NCBI RefSeq assembly: GCF_005405485.1
Contig: NZ_BJED01000017.1
Coordinates: 52,725 to 116,724, forward strand
Reading direction: 5' to 3'
Length of the DNA: 64,000 bases
Source: Enterococcus hulanensis
GTDB taxonomy: Bacteria; Bacillota; Bacilli; Lactobacillales; Enterococcaceae
In this document: one piece after another, positions 35,316-43,403 of the stretch
Numbering within the stretch: position 1 is the stretch's first letter
How the letters are laid out: every line of letters begins with the position of its first letter
Notes under the pieces: generated by a model
Seen by the model: the letters and a program-made list of their open reading frames with translations, nothing else
What the model was told of the DNA's origin: nothing
The model's database searches: none
Program-made: the position numbers and the translations under genes

Positions 35316-36758
35316 CTATTCCACGATAGCCGATTTATCTGCTTGCTCGGCATTCGCTTTCTTTTCCTTTGCGGCAACACTGCTCTTTTGGATCAAGCCC
35401 AAGATCACACCGCCGACGATCGAACCAATCAGAATGGAAAGCACCCATTGGATTTTCCCGGTAACAACTGGTAAAACTAGGAAGCCCCCATGAGGTGCTG
35501 GCACTTGTACGCCAAACATATACGTTAAAACAGCAGCGATTGATGAACCCAGCATCATTGTCGGCAATACCCGAATCGGATCTTTCGCCGCAAATGGGAT
35601 CGCGCCTTCGGTAATATGCGTTGAGCCTAAAATGAAATTGACCAAGCCGGCATTGCGGTCGTTCGTATCGAAATATTTTCCGAATAACAATGTCGCAAAT
35701 CCGGTGATCAACGGCGGTGCGATACAGGCCGCTGAGACACCCGCCATAAAGGTCGTATTTCCTTGTGCCAATAATGCGGTACCTGTTACGTACGCCGCCT
35801 TATTGATCGGTCCGCCCATATCAAAAGCACACATACAGCCGACGATCACACCTAGCACCAAAGGATTTGAATTTTCAAAGCCAGCTAAGAAACTCATCAT
35901 CCCTTCGTTTACAGCTTTCATCGGTCCTGCCAATAAAGACATCACGATCCCAATGAAGGCGACCCCAATAACCGGATATAAGAAGATTGCTTTCAAGCCG
36001 TCTAATTGCTTCGGCAACACTTCCAAGACCTTTTGCAGGAATAAAATGAAGTAACCCGCTAAGAAACCAGCTAAAATTCCGCCTAAGAATCCAGTACCGC
36101 CATTCATCGCAACGATCCCGCCAACAAAACCAACGACTAGCCCCGGACGTTTTGCGATTCCTTCAGCAATATACGCAGCCAGCACCGGGACCATCATCCC
36201 CATCGCTGCATCGCCGACCGCTTTTAGCATCGCTGCTGTAGAATTGTATTGCGCATTATCAGGATCAAAGGAATAAATTCCCCAAACAGCAAACGAGATC
36301 GCGATCAAGACACCACCAGCTACTACGAAAGGCAGCATGTGAGAGACACCATTCATCAAATTTTTATAAATGCTGCGACCAAAGCTGGTGCTGCTCCCAG
36401 TTTCTTGTTCCAAAGCATCAACCGATTGATTCTCTGCTGCCAGCGATCCCTTACCTGCCAATGCGTCATCGATCAAACGCTCCGCATCTTTGATTCCCGT
36501 ACTCACAGAGACATCAATGATCCGTTTTCCCGCGAAGCGTTCCGGATGAACATCCTTGTCTGCGGCAATAATAACCGCGTCGGCATTTTTGATTTCTTCT
36601 GCCGTTAATTCATTTTCGATCCCGATCTGTCCATGTGTTTCGACTTTGATGGTGACGCCCTTTTTCTTAGCCGCTTGCTCTAAAGCCTCTTGCGCCATGT
36701 AGGTGTGGGCGATCCCTGTCGGACAACCTGTTGCTGCGATTAATTGATAATTTCCCAT
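35316..36758 (-). CDS. PTS fructose-family IIBC permease
   Basis: 480 aa. Residues 1-100 are a fructose-type IIB domain with the phospho-cysteine Cys12 in ATGCPTGIAHT. From about 125 there is the membrane IIC domain with eight to ten helices and the conserved FDMGGPINKAAY and GSTHITEGAIPFA segments. It transports and phosphorylates a ketose, probably at C1. It lies between the PfkB kinase (19-base overlap) and the IIA gene. Confidence 0.92.
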   Translation of the reverse strand: MGNYQLIAATGCPTGIAHTYMAQEALEQAAKKKGVTIKVETHGQIGIENELTAEEIKNADAVIIAADKDVHPERFAGKRIIDVSVSTGIKDAERLIDDALAGKGSLAAENQSVDALEQETGSSTSFGRSIYKNLMNGVSHMLPFVVAGGVLIAISFAVWGIYSFDPDNAQYNSTAAMLKAVGDAAMGMMVPVLAAYIAEGIAKRPGLVVGFVGGIVAMNGGTGFLGGILAGFLAGYFILFLQKVLEVLPKQLDGLKAIFLYPVIGVAFIGIVMSLLAGPMKAVNEGMMSFLAGFENSNPLVLGVIVGCMCAFDMGGPINKAAYVTGTALLAQGNTTFMAGVSAACIAPPLITGFATLLFGKYFDTNDRNAGLVNFILGSTHITEGAIPFAAKDPIRVLPTMMLGSSIAAVLTYMFGVQVPAPHGGFLVLPVVTGKIQWVLSILIGSIVGGVILGLIQKSSVAAKEKKANAEQADKSAIVE

Positions 36759-37690
36759 GTTTTTACCCTCTCTTCTTTGATTTCGATTTGCTTGCTTAGT
36801 TCTTCAACATCTAAAAAATCGGTCAGCCCTTTGCGAAAAGCGGTTGAGCTTCCCGCGGCCAAACTTTTCCGTAACGTTTCCTCCAACGGTTGATTGGTCA
36901 AATAGCCAGCCAAAAAAGTGCCCAGCAACGTATCTCCGGCACAAGCCGTGTTGACGACTTTGCCTTTTGGCGAATTGCCGCGAATGATCTTATCCTTAGT
37001 GAAAAAGATCGCTCCTTCTCCGCCCAGCGACAGCAGCACATTTTGAGCGCCTGCTTCTAACAATTGCTGCCCATAAAACAAATAGGCTTCTTCTGTGTCG
37101 ATCACTTGTCCAAACCAAGATTCCAATTCCTCTTCATTAGGCTTCAGCAGAAACGGTCGATAAGGCAAACAGTCCATCACTTCTTGATAGCTGCTGTCAA
37201 GAATCAGGTGAATTCCGCGCGCTTCGCAGATTTGACTGATCTCAACCAGAATCGCAGGCTCCACCCCGCGCGGCAAACTCCCTGAGATACAAAGATAATC
37301 CTTCGCCTGCAAATTTCTGATTTGATCCAAAAAGGCTTGGATCTTTTCAGGCGGTATTTCAGGTCCTTGATTGACTAGTTTATATTCCTCCTTCGTTTGA
37401 TTGACTTGCGTGAATACATTGATGCGGGTCATCCCAGGAACCTCAATAAAATCAGTGCTGATTGCTTTTTCCCGTAAATAATCTTCGATATAGTTTCCTG
37501 TAAACCCTGCACGAAAACCGAGTGCAGTGGTGGTGACTCCCAACATTTTTAGTACGAGCGACACATTCACTCCTTTGCCGTTTGCTTGGATATCATCATC
37601 CTTCGTTCGATTTACGGTAAAAGGATTCATGGTGTCCGTTTCGATAAATAGATCAATCGCTAAATTCATGGTACATGTGTAAATAGACAT
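36740..37690 (-). CDS. PfkB-family sugar-1-phosphate/6-phosphate kinase
   Basis: 316 aa. 1-phosphofructokinase/tagatose-6-phosphate kinase family: ANGKGVNVSLVL near residue 40, SGSLPRGV, and the C-terminal anion hole NTACAGDTLLGTFLAG with the catalytic aspartate. It should add the second phosphate to the sugar phosphate made by the PTS. ATG 37690 has AAGGAGGT eight bases upstream. With LacD in the same operon, the most likely product is tagatose- or fructose-1,6-bisphosphate; the sequence does not decide which. Confidence 0.88.
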   Translation of the reverse strand: MSIYTCTMNLAIDLFIETDTMNPFTVNRTKDDDIQANGKGVNVSLVLKMLGVTTTALGFRAGFTGNYIEDYLREKAISTDFIEVPGMTRINVFTQVNQTKEEYKLVNQGPEIPPEKIQAFLDQIRNLQAKDYLCISGSLPRGVEPAILVEISQICEARGIHLILDSSYQEVMDCLPYRPFLLKPNEEELESWFGQVIDTEEAYLFYGQQLLEAGAQNVLLSLGGEGAIFFTKDKIIRGNSPKGKVVNTACAGDTLLGTFLAGYLTNQPLEETLRKSLAAGSSTAFRKGLTDFLDVEELSKQIEIKEERVKTWEIIN

Positions 37691-37727
37691 GAGTGACGAC
37701 CTCCTTGACCTTATTATGGGACATAGC

Positions 37728-37743
37728 ATACCGAAAAGGTTTT
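37728..37743 (-). promoter_or_regulatory. Possible cre site upstream of the PTS operon
   Basis: The minus strand reads GTGAAAACCTTTTCGG in the divergent intergenic region, a cre-like imperfect palindrome with two mismatches. Carbon catabolite control would be expected for a sugar PTS. Weak support. Confidence 0.3.
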
Positions 37744-37837
37744 CACGTTTAGGCCTTTTTCCTGAAAAGCTTTACATCTTTTTACAACCCATGATACTTT
37801 TTAACTAGTAACTACTCGAAGGAAGGTCAGTACAACA

Positions 37838-38587
37838 ATGGAACATAAATTAAGCGACACGGAACAATATCTTTGGGATTTTATCGAAAGCCATATCCTT
37901 GAAGTCCCTAATTACTCCATCGTAAAACTTAGCGAGCAAGCCAACGTTTCAACCGCTACGATTGTTCGTACGATGAAAAAGAAAGGCTACGAAGGCTTCA
38001 CCGCTTTTAAGCACCACTTAAAGGAGCAAGAAAATAAAAACATCAATTTTTCTTCATTGGATAAAGTCGATAAGGGGATTCGGCGAGCCATTTTAAAAAA
38101 TGAGCAAGAAGTCGTTCGTACGATCAATATGATCGAGATCGGCAACATCGAGGATGCGATCCAGAAGATCAAATTTGCGGAGCGGGTATTTATTTTTGCC
38201 CGCGGCTTTTCGGAGATGATCGGCCAAGAAATGATGGTGAAGTTCCAATTGACCGGTAAAAACTGTCAGATGCATACCGACCCGGAAATCATAAAAAATA
38301 TCAGCCGAAAGCTGACAAAACGAGACATCGTCATTTTCATTTCGCTGAATGGTGAAACGAAGGAGCTCGTCGTGGCCGCCAAAAACTGTTATGATGGAGA
38401 GATAGGGTCAATCCTGTTAACGGCGAACAATTCTTCCAGTCTGGTGAATTACAGCGAAATCGCTTTGGTTGGTTTTAAATCAGAAGGTTCCTATTTCCCT
38501 GATTACGAAGTTCGCTCGCGCTTGCCATTACAAATTATCGCGAGGATTTTACTTGATTCCTACGCTTTGCGTGTTACGGATAATTAA
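37838..38587 (+). CDS. MurR/RpiR family transcriptional regulator
   Basis: 249 aa. N-terminal RpiR HTH (SIVKLSEQANVSTATIVRTM) and a C-terminal SIS sugar-phosphate binding domain (RVFIFARGFSEMIGQEMM, IVIFISLNGETKELV). It is divergent from the PTS operon with 147 bp between them and is probably its regulator, sensing a sugar phosphate. GGAAGG lies before the ATG. Confidence 0.9.
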   Translation: MEHKLSDTEQYLWDFIESHILEVPNYSIVKLSEQANVSTATIVRTMKKKGYEGFTAFKHHLKEQENKNINFSSLDKVDKGIRRAILKNEQEVVRTINMIEIGNIEDAIQKIKFAERVFIFARGFSEMIGQEMMVKFQLTGKNCQMHTDPEIIKNISRKLTKRDIVIFISLNGETKELVVAAKNCYDGEIGSILLTANNSSSLVNYSEIALVGFKSEGSYFPDYEVRSRLPLQIIARILLDSYALRVTDN

Positions 38588-38615
38588 GAAATAGCCATAA
38601 TACGGCTTTTAAGTG

Positions 38616-39045
38616 TCAACTCACGGCAAAAACAACCTTCCCTTCTCAAACAGAAAAAGGAAGATGTACGAGTTGAGAATTGGATTTATTTTTTTCTGGC
38701 AGAGAAAATAAATCCTTATTAAATGAACAAGGATGCCAGTCCTACTTTTGGCAGCAGATACATGCAATTACCATTCACGCCTTTTATTTCCAATCCTGAA
38801 TTCCAACATTTAGTAGGATGGTATGCGGCGTGAATAGCGGAATTATTTTTTCCAAAAGAAAAAATAAATCCTTATTAAATGAACAAGGATGCCAGTCCTA
38901 CTTCTGGCAGCAGATACATGCAATTATCATTCACGCCATTTATTTTCAATTCTGAATCTTGACGTTTAGTAGGATGGGATACGGCGTGAATAGCGGAATT
39001 ATTTTTTCCAAAAGAAAAAATAAATCCTTATTAAATGAACAAGGA
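38616..39045 (+). promoter_or_regulatory. Three tandem copies of a structured leader element
   Basis: Each copy has an outer stem (38616-38622/38670-38676 TCAACTC/GAGTTGA; 38773-38781/38827-38835 and 38929-38937/38983-38991 ATTCACGCC/GGCGTGAAT), an inner stem (CTTCC/GGAAG or ATCCT/AGGAT), a conserved 3' part GGATGGTATGCGG or similar, a U-rich/A-rich hairpin (TTATTTTTTCC..AAAAAATAA), and TCCTT..AAGGA which in the last copy pairs with the ribosome binding site. A fourth copy lies upstream of the ABC transporter at 52.9 kb. Likely a cis-acting RNA for the DUF1538 gene. Confidence 0.6.
38706..39045 (+). repeat. 156-bp tandem repeat upstream of the DUF1538 gene
   Basis: AAATAAATCCTTATTAAATG begins at 38706, 38862 and 39018, an exact 156-bp period. 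Two full units (38706-38861, 38862-39017) differ at roughly a dozen positions; the third is cut short after the 28-base start and supplies the ribosome binding site of the gene. The RpiR gene upstream ends with a small AGCC/GGCT hairpin and T run near 38593-38612. Confidence 0.85.
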
Positions 39046-39053
39046 GTGAATCG

Positions 39054-40583
39054 ATGAATCAAAAATTAAAAGAAAATATTTTAGAATCCTTATCAGCAGT
39101 ATTACCGATTACCATTACTGTGCTCGTCGTCAGTGTCTTTTTGGTCCCGATGGAGATCGGAACCTTTGCGATGTTTCTAATGGGCGCCGTGATGCTGATT
39201 ATTGGGATGGGGTTCTTCCAGCTGGGAGCTGAAATGTCCATGACCCCCCTCGGTGAAGGGATGGGGATTCAGCTTTCTAAAAGTAAAAAAATCGGCATCT
39301 TGGCCTTCAGTGTCTTTGTTATTGGTGCTGTGATTACTATTGCAGAACCTGATTTGCAGGTACTGGCCGATCAGATGCCGGCCATACCCAGTAATTTATT
39401 AATATGGACCGTAGCCATTGGCGTCGGCATTTGTCTAATGATCGCCGTCCTGCGGATCTTATTCAAAATCAATTTATCCCTCTTACTGATGGTGCTGTAC
39501 GCTATTGTCATTCTGCTCTCTTTTCTAACGCCGAATGATTTCGTGCCAGTGGCTTTTGACTCTGGCGGGGCTACTACCGGACCGATTACCGTTCCCTTCA
39601 TCTTAGCTTTAGGGGTCGGGCTGGCTTCTGTCCGAAGTGATAAAAATGCTTCTGATGACAGCTTTGGTTTAGTCGCAATCTCCAGCATTGGACCGATCTT
39701 GGCCGTTTTATTATTGGGGATTTTCTTTCAGCCCACAGACGCAGCCTATACGCCAACGGAATTTCTTGATGTGAGTACGACCCAAGACGTTATGCGTGAA
39801 TTCATGCTGGAGCTGCCTCATTTTGCTAAAGAGGTCTTTATTTCCATGCTGCCAATCGCTGTACTGTTTTTCGTCTTTCAACTCATCAGCCGCCGATATC
39901 ATCACAGACAATACATCCGGATGATCGTCGGTCTGATTTATACTTATATTGGCCTCGTGCTCTTTTTAACCGGAGTCAGTATCGGTTTTGCCCCAGTCGG
40001 AAGCTTGCTGGGTGGAGAACTGGCCGCAAGTAAATTCAAGTGGCTGCTGATTCCTATTGGTATGCTGATCGGCTATTTTATCGTAAAAGCCGAGCCGGCC
40101 ATTCAAGTATTGAACCACCAGGTCGAAAATGTTACAGGCGGCTCGATTTCCGCCGCTTCCATGAACCTCTGCCTTTCTTTCGGGGTGGCAGTCAGTGTGG
40201 GCCTTGCTATGATGCGTTCTATCACTGGTGTCAGTATCTATTGGATCATCATTCCCGGTTATCTGATCGCTCTGCTGCTTTCCCGCTTTGTTCCTAAGAT
40301 ATTTATCGGTATCGCCTTTGACTCCGGCGGGGTAGCCAGTGGTCCAATGACCAGTACGTTCCTGCTTCCGCTGTGTATCGGGGTGAGTGAATCCTTAGGT
40401 GGAAATATCATGGCGGATGCTTTTGGTGTCGTGGCGCTTGTCGCGTTGACTCCATTGATCGCCATTCAAATCATGGGACTCGTCTACAAATGGCGCGAAG
40501 GCCAATCTGATCAAACCGATGCTTTAACAATCGAAGAACTTAATGAAATTGAAGAATGGGAGGACGCTGAAGAGGATGCATAA
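39054..40583 (+). CDS. DUF1538 integral membrane protein, two-repeat
   Basis: 509 aa, about 12 membrane helices, made of two homologous halves. Each half ends with the same signature: VAFDSGGATTGPITVPF in the first and IAFDSGGVASGPMTSTF in the second, followed by a helix with SVRSDKN or VSESLGGN and DSFGLVAI / DAFGVVAL. This is the DUF1538 family, transporter-like but of unknown substrate. AAGGAG lies eight bases before the ATG and can be hidden in a small hairpin. It overlaps a P-II-like gene by eight bases, suggesting a transporter controlled by a nitrogen or nucleotide-sensing partner. Confidence 0.85.
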   Translation: MNQKLKENILESLSAVLPITITVLVVSVFLVPMEIGTFAMFLMGAVMLIIGMGFFQLGAEMSMTPLGEGMGIQLSKSKKIGILAFSVFVIGAVITIAEPDLQVLADQMPAIPSNLLIWTVAIGVGICLMIAVLRILFKINLSLLLMVLYAIVILLSFLTPNDFVPVAFDSGGATTGPITVPFILALGVGLASVRSDKNASDDSFGLVAISSIGPILAVLLLGIFFQPTDAAYTPTEFLDVSTTQDVMREFMLELPHFAKEVFISMLPIAVLFFVFQLISRRYHHRQYIRMIVGLIYTYIGLVLFLTGVSIGFAPVGSLLGGELAASKFKWLLIPIGMLIGYFIVKAEPAIQVLNHQVENVTGGSISAASMNLCLSFGVAVSVGLAMMRSITGVSIYWIIIPGYLIALLLSRFVPKIFIGIAFDSGGVASGPMTSTFLLPLCIGVSESLGGNIMADAFGVVALVALTPLIAIQIMGLVYKWREGQSDQTDALTIEELNEIEEWEDAEEDA

Positions 40584-41280
40584 TAAACCGGCAGCACAAA
40601 TGTTGATATTGATCATTGATCAAAAAGATAAGAAAAAAGCCCATGCCATTTTTAATGCCCATAAAACGCCGGTCCAATATTTATGTATCGGTGAAGGGAC
40701 AGCAACGAATGAAGTCATGGATTACTTAGGATTAGGGACATCAGAAAAAGCGCTGTTCGTTTGTCCCGTATTAAAAAAATGCGTACCTGATTTATTTGAT
40801 GCTCTTGGTGAAGGCTTATGTCTCCATAAACCTAACAGAGGCTGTGCATTTACTGTTCCCATCTCTGGTGCGAGCAGTTATGTCCTGAAAGTTTTAGATT
40901 CAGAAATGCACGAAAAAATGCAAAAGCACATGGAAAGAGAGGAAAAGCAGATGATCCAAGATGCAAAACATAGTTTACTGATGGTTACGATTAACCAAGG
41001 CTTCAGTGAAGAAGTAATGACTGCTGCCACCGAAGCTGGTGCCGCAGGCGGAACGGTTCTACACGCCCGCCGCCTTGATTCGCAAGAAACGATGAGAAAA
41101 TGGGGCATCAGTATTCAACCAGAAAAAGAAATGGTTTATATCTTAGTCAATCAAGATAAAAAAATGGCCATCATGAAAGCCATCAGCGAACAATGCGGTT
41201 TGCTTAGCGAAGCGCAAGGCATCTTGATTTCCATTCCCGTAGACGGCGTGATTGGTTTAAACACCGATACCACTCATTAA
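40576..41280 (+). CDS. Tandem P-II-like regulatory protein
   Basis: About 234 aa, cytoplasmic, with two P-II (GlnB/GlnK-like) ferredoxin folds in one chain: residues 9-110 (QMLILIIDQKDKKKAHAIF, GRGC-like NRGCAFTVPISGASS) and 135-230 (SLLMVTINQGFSEEVMTAA, GAAGGTVLHARRL, EKEMVYILVNQ). Ordinary P-II proteins are single-domain trimers, so this is a fused pair. ATG 40576 overlaps the DUF1538 stop by eight bases; the frame is open back to 40543 but that start lies deep in the upstream gene. It probably gates the DUF1538 protein in response to a small ligand. Confidence 0.72.
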   Translation: MHNKPAAQMLILIIDQKDKKKAHAIFNAHKTPVQYLCIGEGTATNEVMDYLGLGTSEKALFVCPVLKKCVPDLFDALGEGLCLHKPNRGCAFTVPISGASSYVLKVLDSEMHEKMQKHMEREEKQMIQDAKHSLLMVTINQGFSEEVMTAATEAGAAGGTVLHARRLDSQETMRKWGISIQPEKEMVYILVNQDKKMAIMKAISEQCGLLSEAQGILISIPVDGVIGLNTDTTH

Positions 41281-41285
41281 TAGTG

Positions 41286-41324
41286 AAAAAGAGGTTCTCA
41301 TCAATATGATGAGAACCTCTTTTT
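41286..41324. terminator. Terminator between the P-II-like gene and dps
   Basis: AAAAAGAGGTTCTCATC/GATGAGAACCTCTTTTT with a five-base loop, suitable for both convergent genes. Confidence 0.9.
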
Positions 41325-41331
41325 AATTTAA

Positions 41332-41799
41332 TTAAGCATCAATTTCAGGAGCTTTTCCTAAATGCGCTTGGATCATCCAAATGCGTTTTTCAGTTGCTGT
41401 TTTGAATTCGATGAAGATATCTTGCGTTGGATCATCGCCTTCTTCACCAGTTACTTCGATCCCTTTTTGATAAAGATCTGCTAAGTAACGGTAGCCTTCA
41501 ACAAGTGTAGTTAAGCGTTCTTCCATTGTACGGTCCCAACGTCCTACTTCGTCTGGGATTTTTGTTTGGTCAGCCATTTCACGCAATGTTGAATAAGGTG
41601 AGCCGTCTAATGTGATTAAACGTTCTGAAATTTCGTCCAATTGATCGTTCACGTCATCCATGAAATCGTCCATCATTGGGTGTAATGTCAAGAAACCAGG
41701 GCCGCGCATATACCAATGTGTTTGGTGAATGACCATGGACATTTGACTTAAGTCTGCAACTAGTTGATTCAATACTTCTTTTGTTTTTTCGAATTTCAT
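41332..41799 (-). CDS. dps: Dps family ferritin-like protein
   Basis: 155 aa. Dodecameric iron-storage and DNA-protection protein of stress. The ferroxidase ligands are in HQTHWYMRGPGFLTLHPMMD and DFMDDVNDQLDEISERL, and the length fits Dps. An inverted repeat overlaps its promoter. Confidence 0.93.
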   Translation of the reverse strand: MKFEKTKEVLNQLVADLSQMSMVIHQTHWYMRGPGFLTLHPMMDDFMDDVNDQLDEISERLITLDGSPYSTLREMADQTKIPDEVGRWDRTMEERLTTLVEGYRYLADLYQKGIEVTGEEGDDPTQDIFIEFKTATEKRIWMIQAHLGKAPEIDA

Positions 41800-41834
41800 T
41801 CCTTCATACCTCCTAATTTATCTTCCATTAAAAG

Positions 41835-41849
41835 CATAATACAATTATG
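41835..41849 (-). promoter_or_regulatory. Inverted repeat in the dps promoter
   Basis: CATAAT-ACA-ATTATG sits between a minus-strand -35 TTGTGC and -10 TATGCT (17-base spacer). It resembles a Fur/PerR-type palindrome but its spacing differs from the PerR consensus. Peroxide or iron control of dps is plausible. Confidence 0.4.
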
Positions 41850-41910
41850 GCAAAAGCACAAAGAAAATGCTGGAAATTCGCTCTTTTTTCGTAACTTATT
41901 AGAAAAGGAG

Positions 41911-42615
41911 GTGAAAGCGATCACACATTTCATTTTTGGAACGATCATCGGGTCTTTTTTAGCTGTCGTTTGTTTCCGCCTCCCGAAAAACGAATCATTA
42001 CTTTATCCGCCGTCGCATTGTGATCATTGCAAACATCGGCTGCGGCCAAGCGAAATGATCCCATTGATTTCCGCATTGCATCAAAGGTTCCGTTGTACCC
42101 ACTGCCAGCAAAAATTCTCTCCACGCAGTTTTTGGCTGGAAATTTTTTGCGGACTGCTCTTTTTGATTTTTTTGCACGATTTACAATGGATCAACCTTTG
42201 GCGGCTGTTTTGGCTATTAAGTGCCTTCGTTTTAGCCGTAATTGATGGGGAGCTGTTCATTGTGGAGATGAGGATTTTTTGGACAACAGGAGTGATTTTG
42301 CTAATTAGCGGGCTCTTTCTTTTCCAATTTTATTGGACGCATCCGCTGATTGTCTGCGGACTCTTTTATCTTAGCCAAAAAATTCTCCCAGACAGCTTAG
42401 GTCTGGGAGATCTTTGGGTGATTGGGCTATGGAGCTTCTTTCTGTCTGGCTACGAGCTGCTGCAGCTGCTCTTCATCGCTTCGCTTAGCGGTATCGGCTT
42501 TTTCAGCTATCAAGCATTTCGTAAAAAAGTCCCAGAGAAGCTGCCTTTTCTGCCCTTCTTATTTATTGGACTGTTGGTCCTGCTTTTGAAAAATCATTAC
42601 GCGTCCCAATTTTGA
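41911..42615 (+). CDS. Type IV prepilin peptidase (A24)
   Basis: About 230 aa membrane aspartyl protease that cleaves and methylates prepilin-like proteins, in Gram-positives mainly competence pseudopilins. The N-terminal domain has [12 protein letters not shown] and two CxxC pairs (CDHCKH, CTHCQQ); the catalytic aspartates are in AVIDGE and GLGDLW. The start is unclear: GGAGG at 41907-41911 points eight bases on to ATC 41920 ([12 protein letters not shown], the natural N-terminus), while GTG 41911 overlaps the site itself. Divergent from dps. Confidence 0.82.
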   Translation: MKAITHFIFGTIIGSFLAVVCFRLPKNESLLYPPSHCDHCKHRLRPSEMIPLISALHQRFRCTHCQQKFSPRSFWLEIFCGLLFLIFLHDLQWINLWRLFWLLSAFVLAVIDGELFIVEMRIFWTTGVILLISGLFLFQFYWTHPLIVCGLFYLSQKILPDSLGLGDLWVIGLWSFFLSGYELLQLLFIASLSGIGFFSYQAFRKKVPEKLPFLPFLFIGLLVLLLKNHYASQF

Positions 42616-43121
42616 CGAATAAATCCGCGCCGGCCGGAGCCTTCACTATAAGCTGTATAGTGTTCAGGATTTTTCCGATAAAAATCTTGATGATACTCTT
42701 CCGCAGGATAAAAGACCTGTGCCGGCTCGATTGCTGTAACGATCGGCTCTTTGAAACGTCCACTAGCCTGCAGCTGCGCTTTCGATGCTTCTGCGGCTTC
42801 CTTTTGTTCCGGTGAAGCATAAAAAATCACCGCACGATAAGAATCGCCGCGATCGGCAAACTGACCAAAAGCATCAGTCGGATCGGTCTGCTGCCAATAA
42901 ATCTCTACCAATTCCTGATAAGAGATGACCGCCGGATCGAAGGTAATCTCCACCGCCTCAGTATGTCCGGTCGCGCCGCTGCAAACTTCTTCATACGTTG
43001 GATTCGGCACATGCCCGCCCGTATAACCGGATACTACCTTTTTAATTCCCGGCATTTGATCGAAAGGCTTCACCATACACCAAAAACAGCCGCCGGCAAA
43101 AATTGCTTTTTCTTCTGTCAT
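42597..43121 (-). CDS. msrA: Peptide-methionine (S)-S-oxide reductase
   Basis: 174 aa. Repairs oxidised methionine (S form) in proteins. [11 protein letters not shown] at residues 10-20 holds the catalytic cysteine, and [18 protein letters not shown] and [13 protein letters not shown] are typical of MsrA. ATG 43121 follows AAGGAGACG; the longer open frame is not supported. The end overlaps the prepilin peptidase gene convergently by 19 bases. Confidence 0.95.
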   Translation of the reverse strand: MTEEKAIFAGGCFWCMVKPFDQMPGIKKVVSGYTGGHVPNPTYEEVCSGATGHTEAVEITFDPAVISYQELVEIYWQQTDPTDAFGQFADRGDSYRAVIFYASPEQKEAAEASKAQLQASGRFKEPIVTAIEPAQVFYPAEEYHQDFYRKNPEHYTAYSEGSGRRGFIRQNWDA

Positions 43122-43194
43122 AAGATCGTCTCCTTTTGATTTCATCATAACCATTTTTAGCAAAATTGAAATGAATCTGCTCAATATTAGAAAG

Positions 43195-43361
43195 ACTTTG
43201 CGAACTCGCTCAGCTTTGCCAGTTTTTCTCCACACTTTAGCGTGATTAGAAAAATGATTTCTTAGTTAAGAGTTAGCTGAGCACCAAGTAGGTACTGTTC
43301 CACCTCAGCTCCAAAAAACCGATCGCTGTGTCTCACAGCAATAAGACTAAAATTTTGAATT
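43195..43361. repeat. Dispersed palindromic repeat region between msrA and the LCP gene
   Basis: CGAACTCGCTCAGCTTTG (43201-43218) and CAGCAATAAGACTAAAA match words in the argG-argH repeat units, and GAGTTAGCTGAGC is a partial inverse. No gene is visible. It supports a dispersed non-coding repeat family. Confidence 0.45.
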
Positions 43362-43403
43362 GAAAAAAGCTAGCGTGCCGATCCAACTGGCACACTAGCT
43401 TTT
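43362..43403 (-). terminator. Terminator of the LCP gene
   Basis: Minus-strand AAAGCTAGTGTGCC/GGCACGCTAGCTTT hairpin with T run, touching the stop codon of the LCP gene. Confidence 0.75.

Noticed and set aside
38723..38833. Short frame inside the 156-bp repeat beginning MNKDASPTFGSRYMQLPF
   Set aside because: No ribosome binding site, and the second repeat copy carries an early stop in the same frame, so the sequence is conserved as structure rather than as protein.
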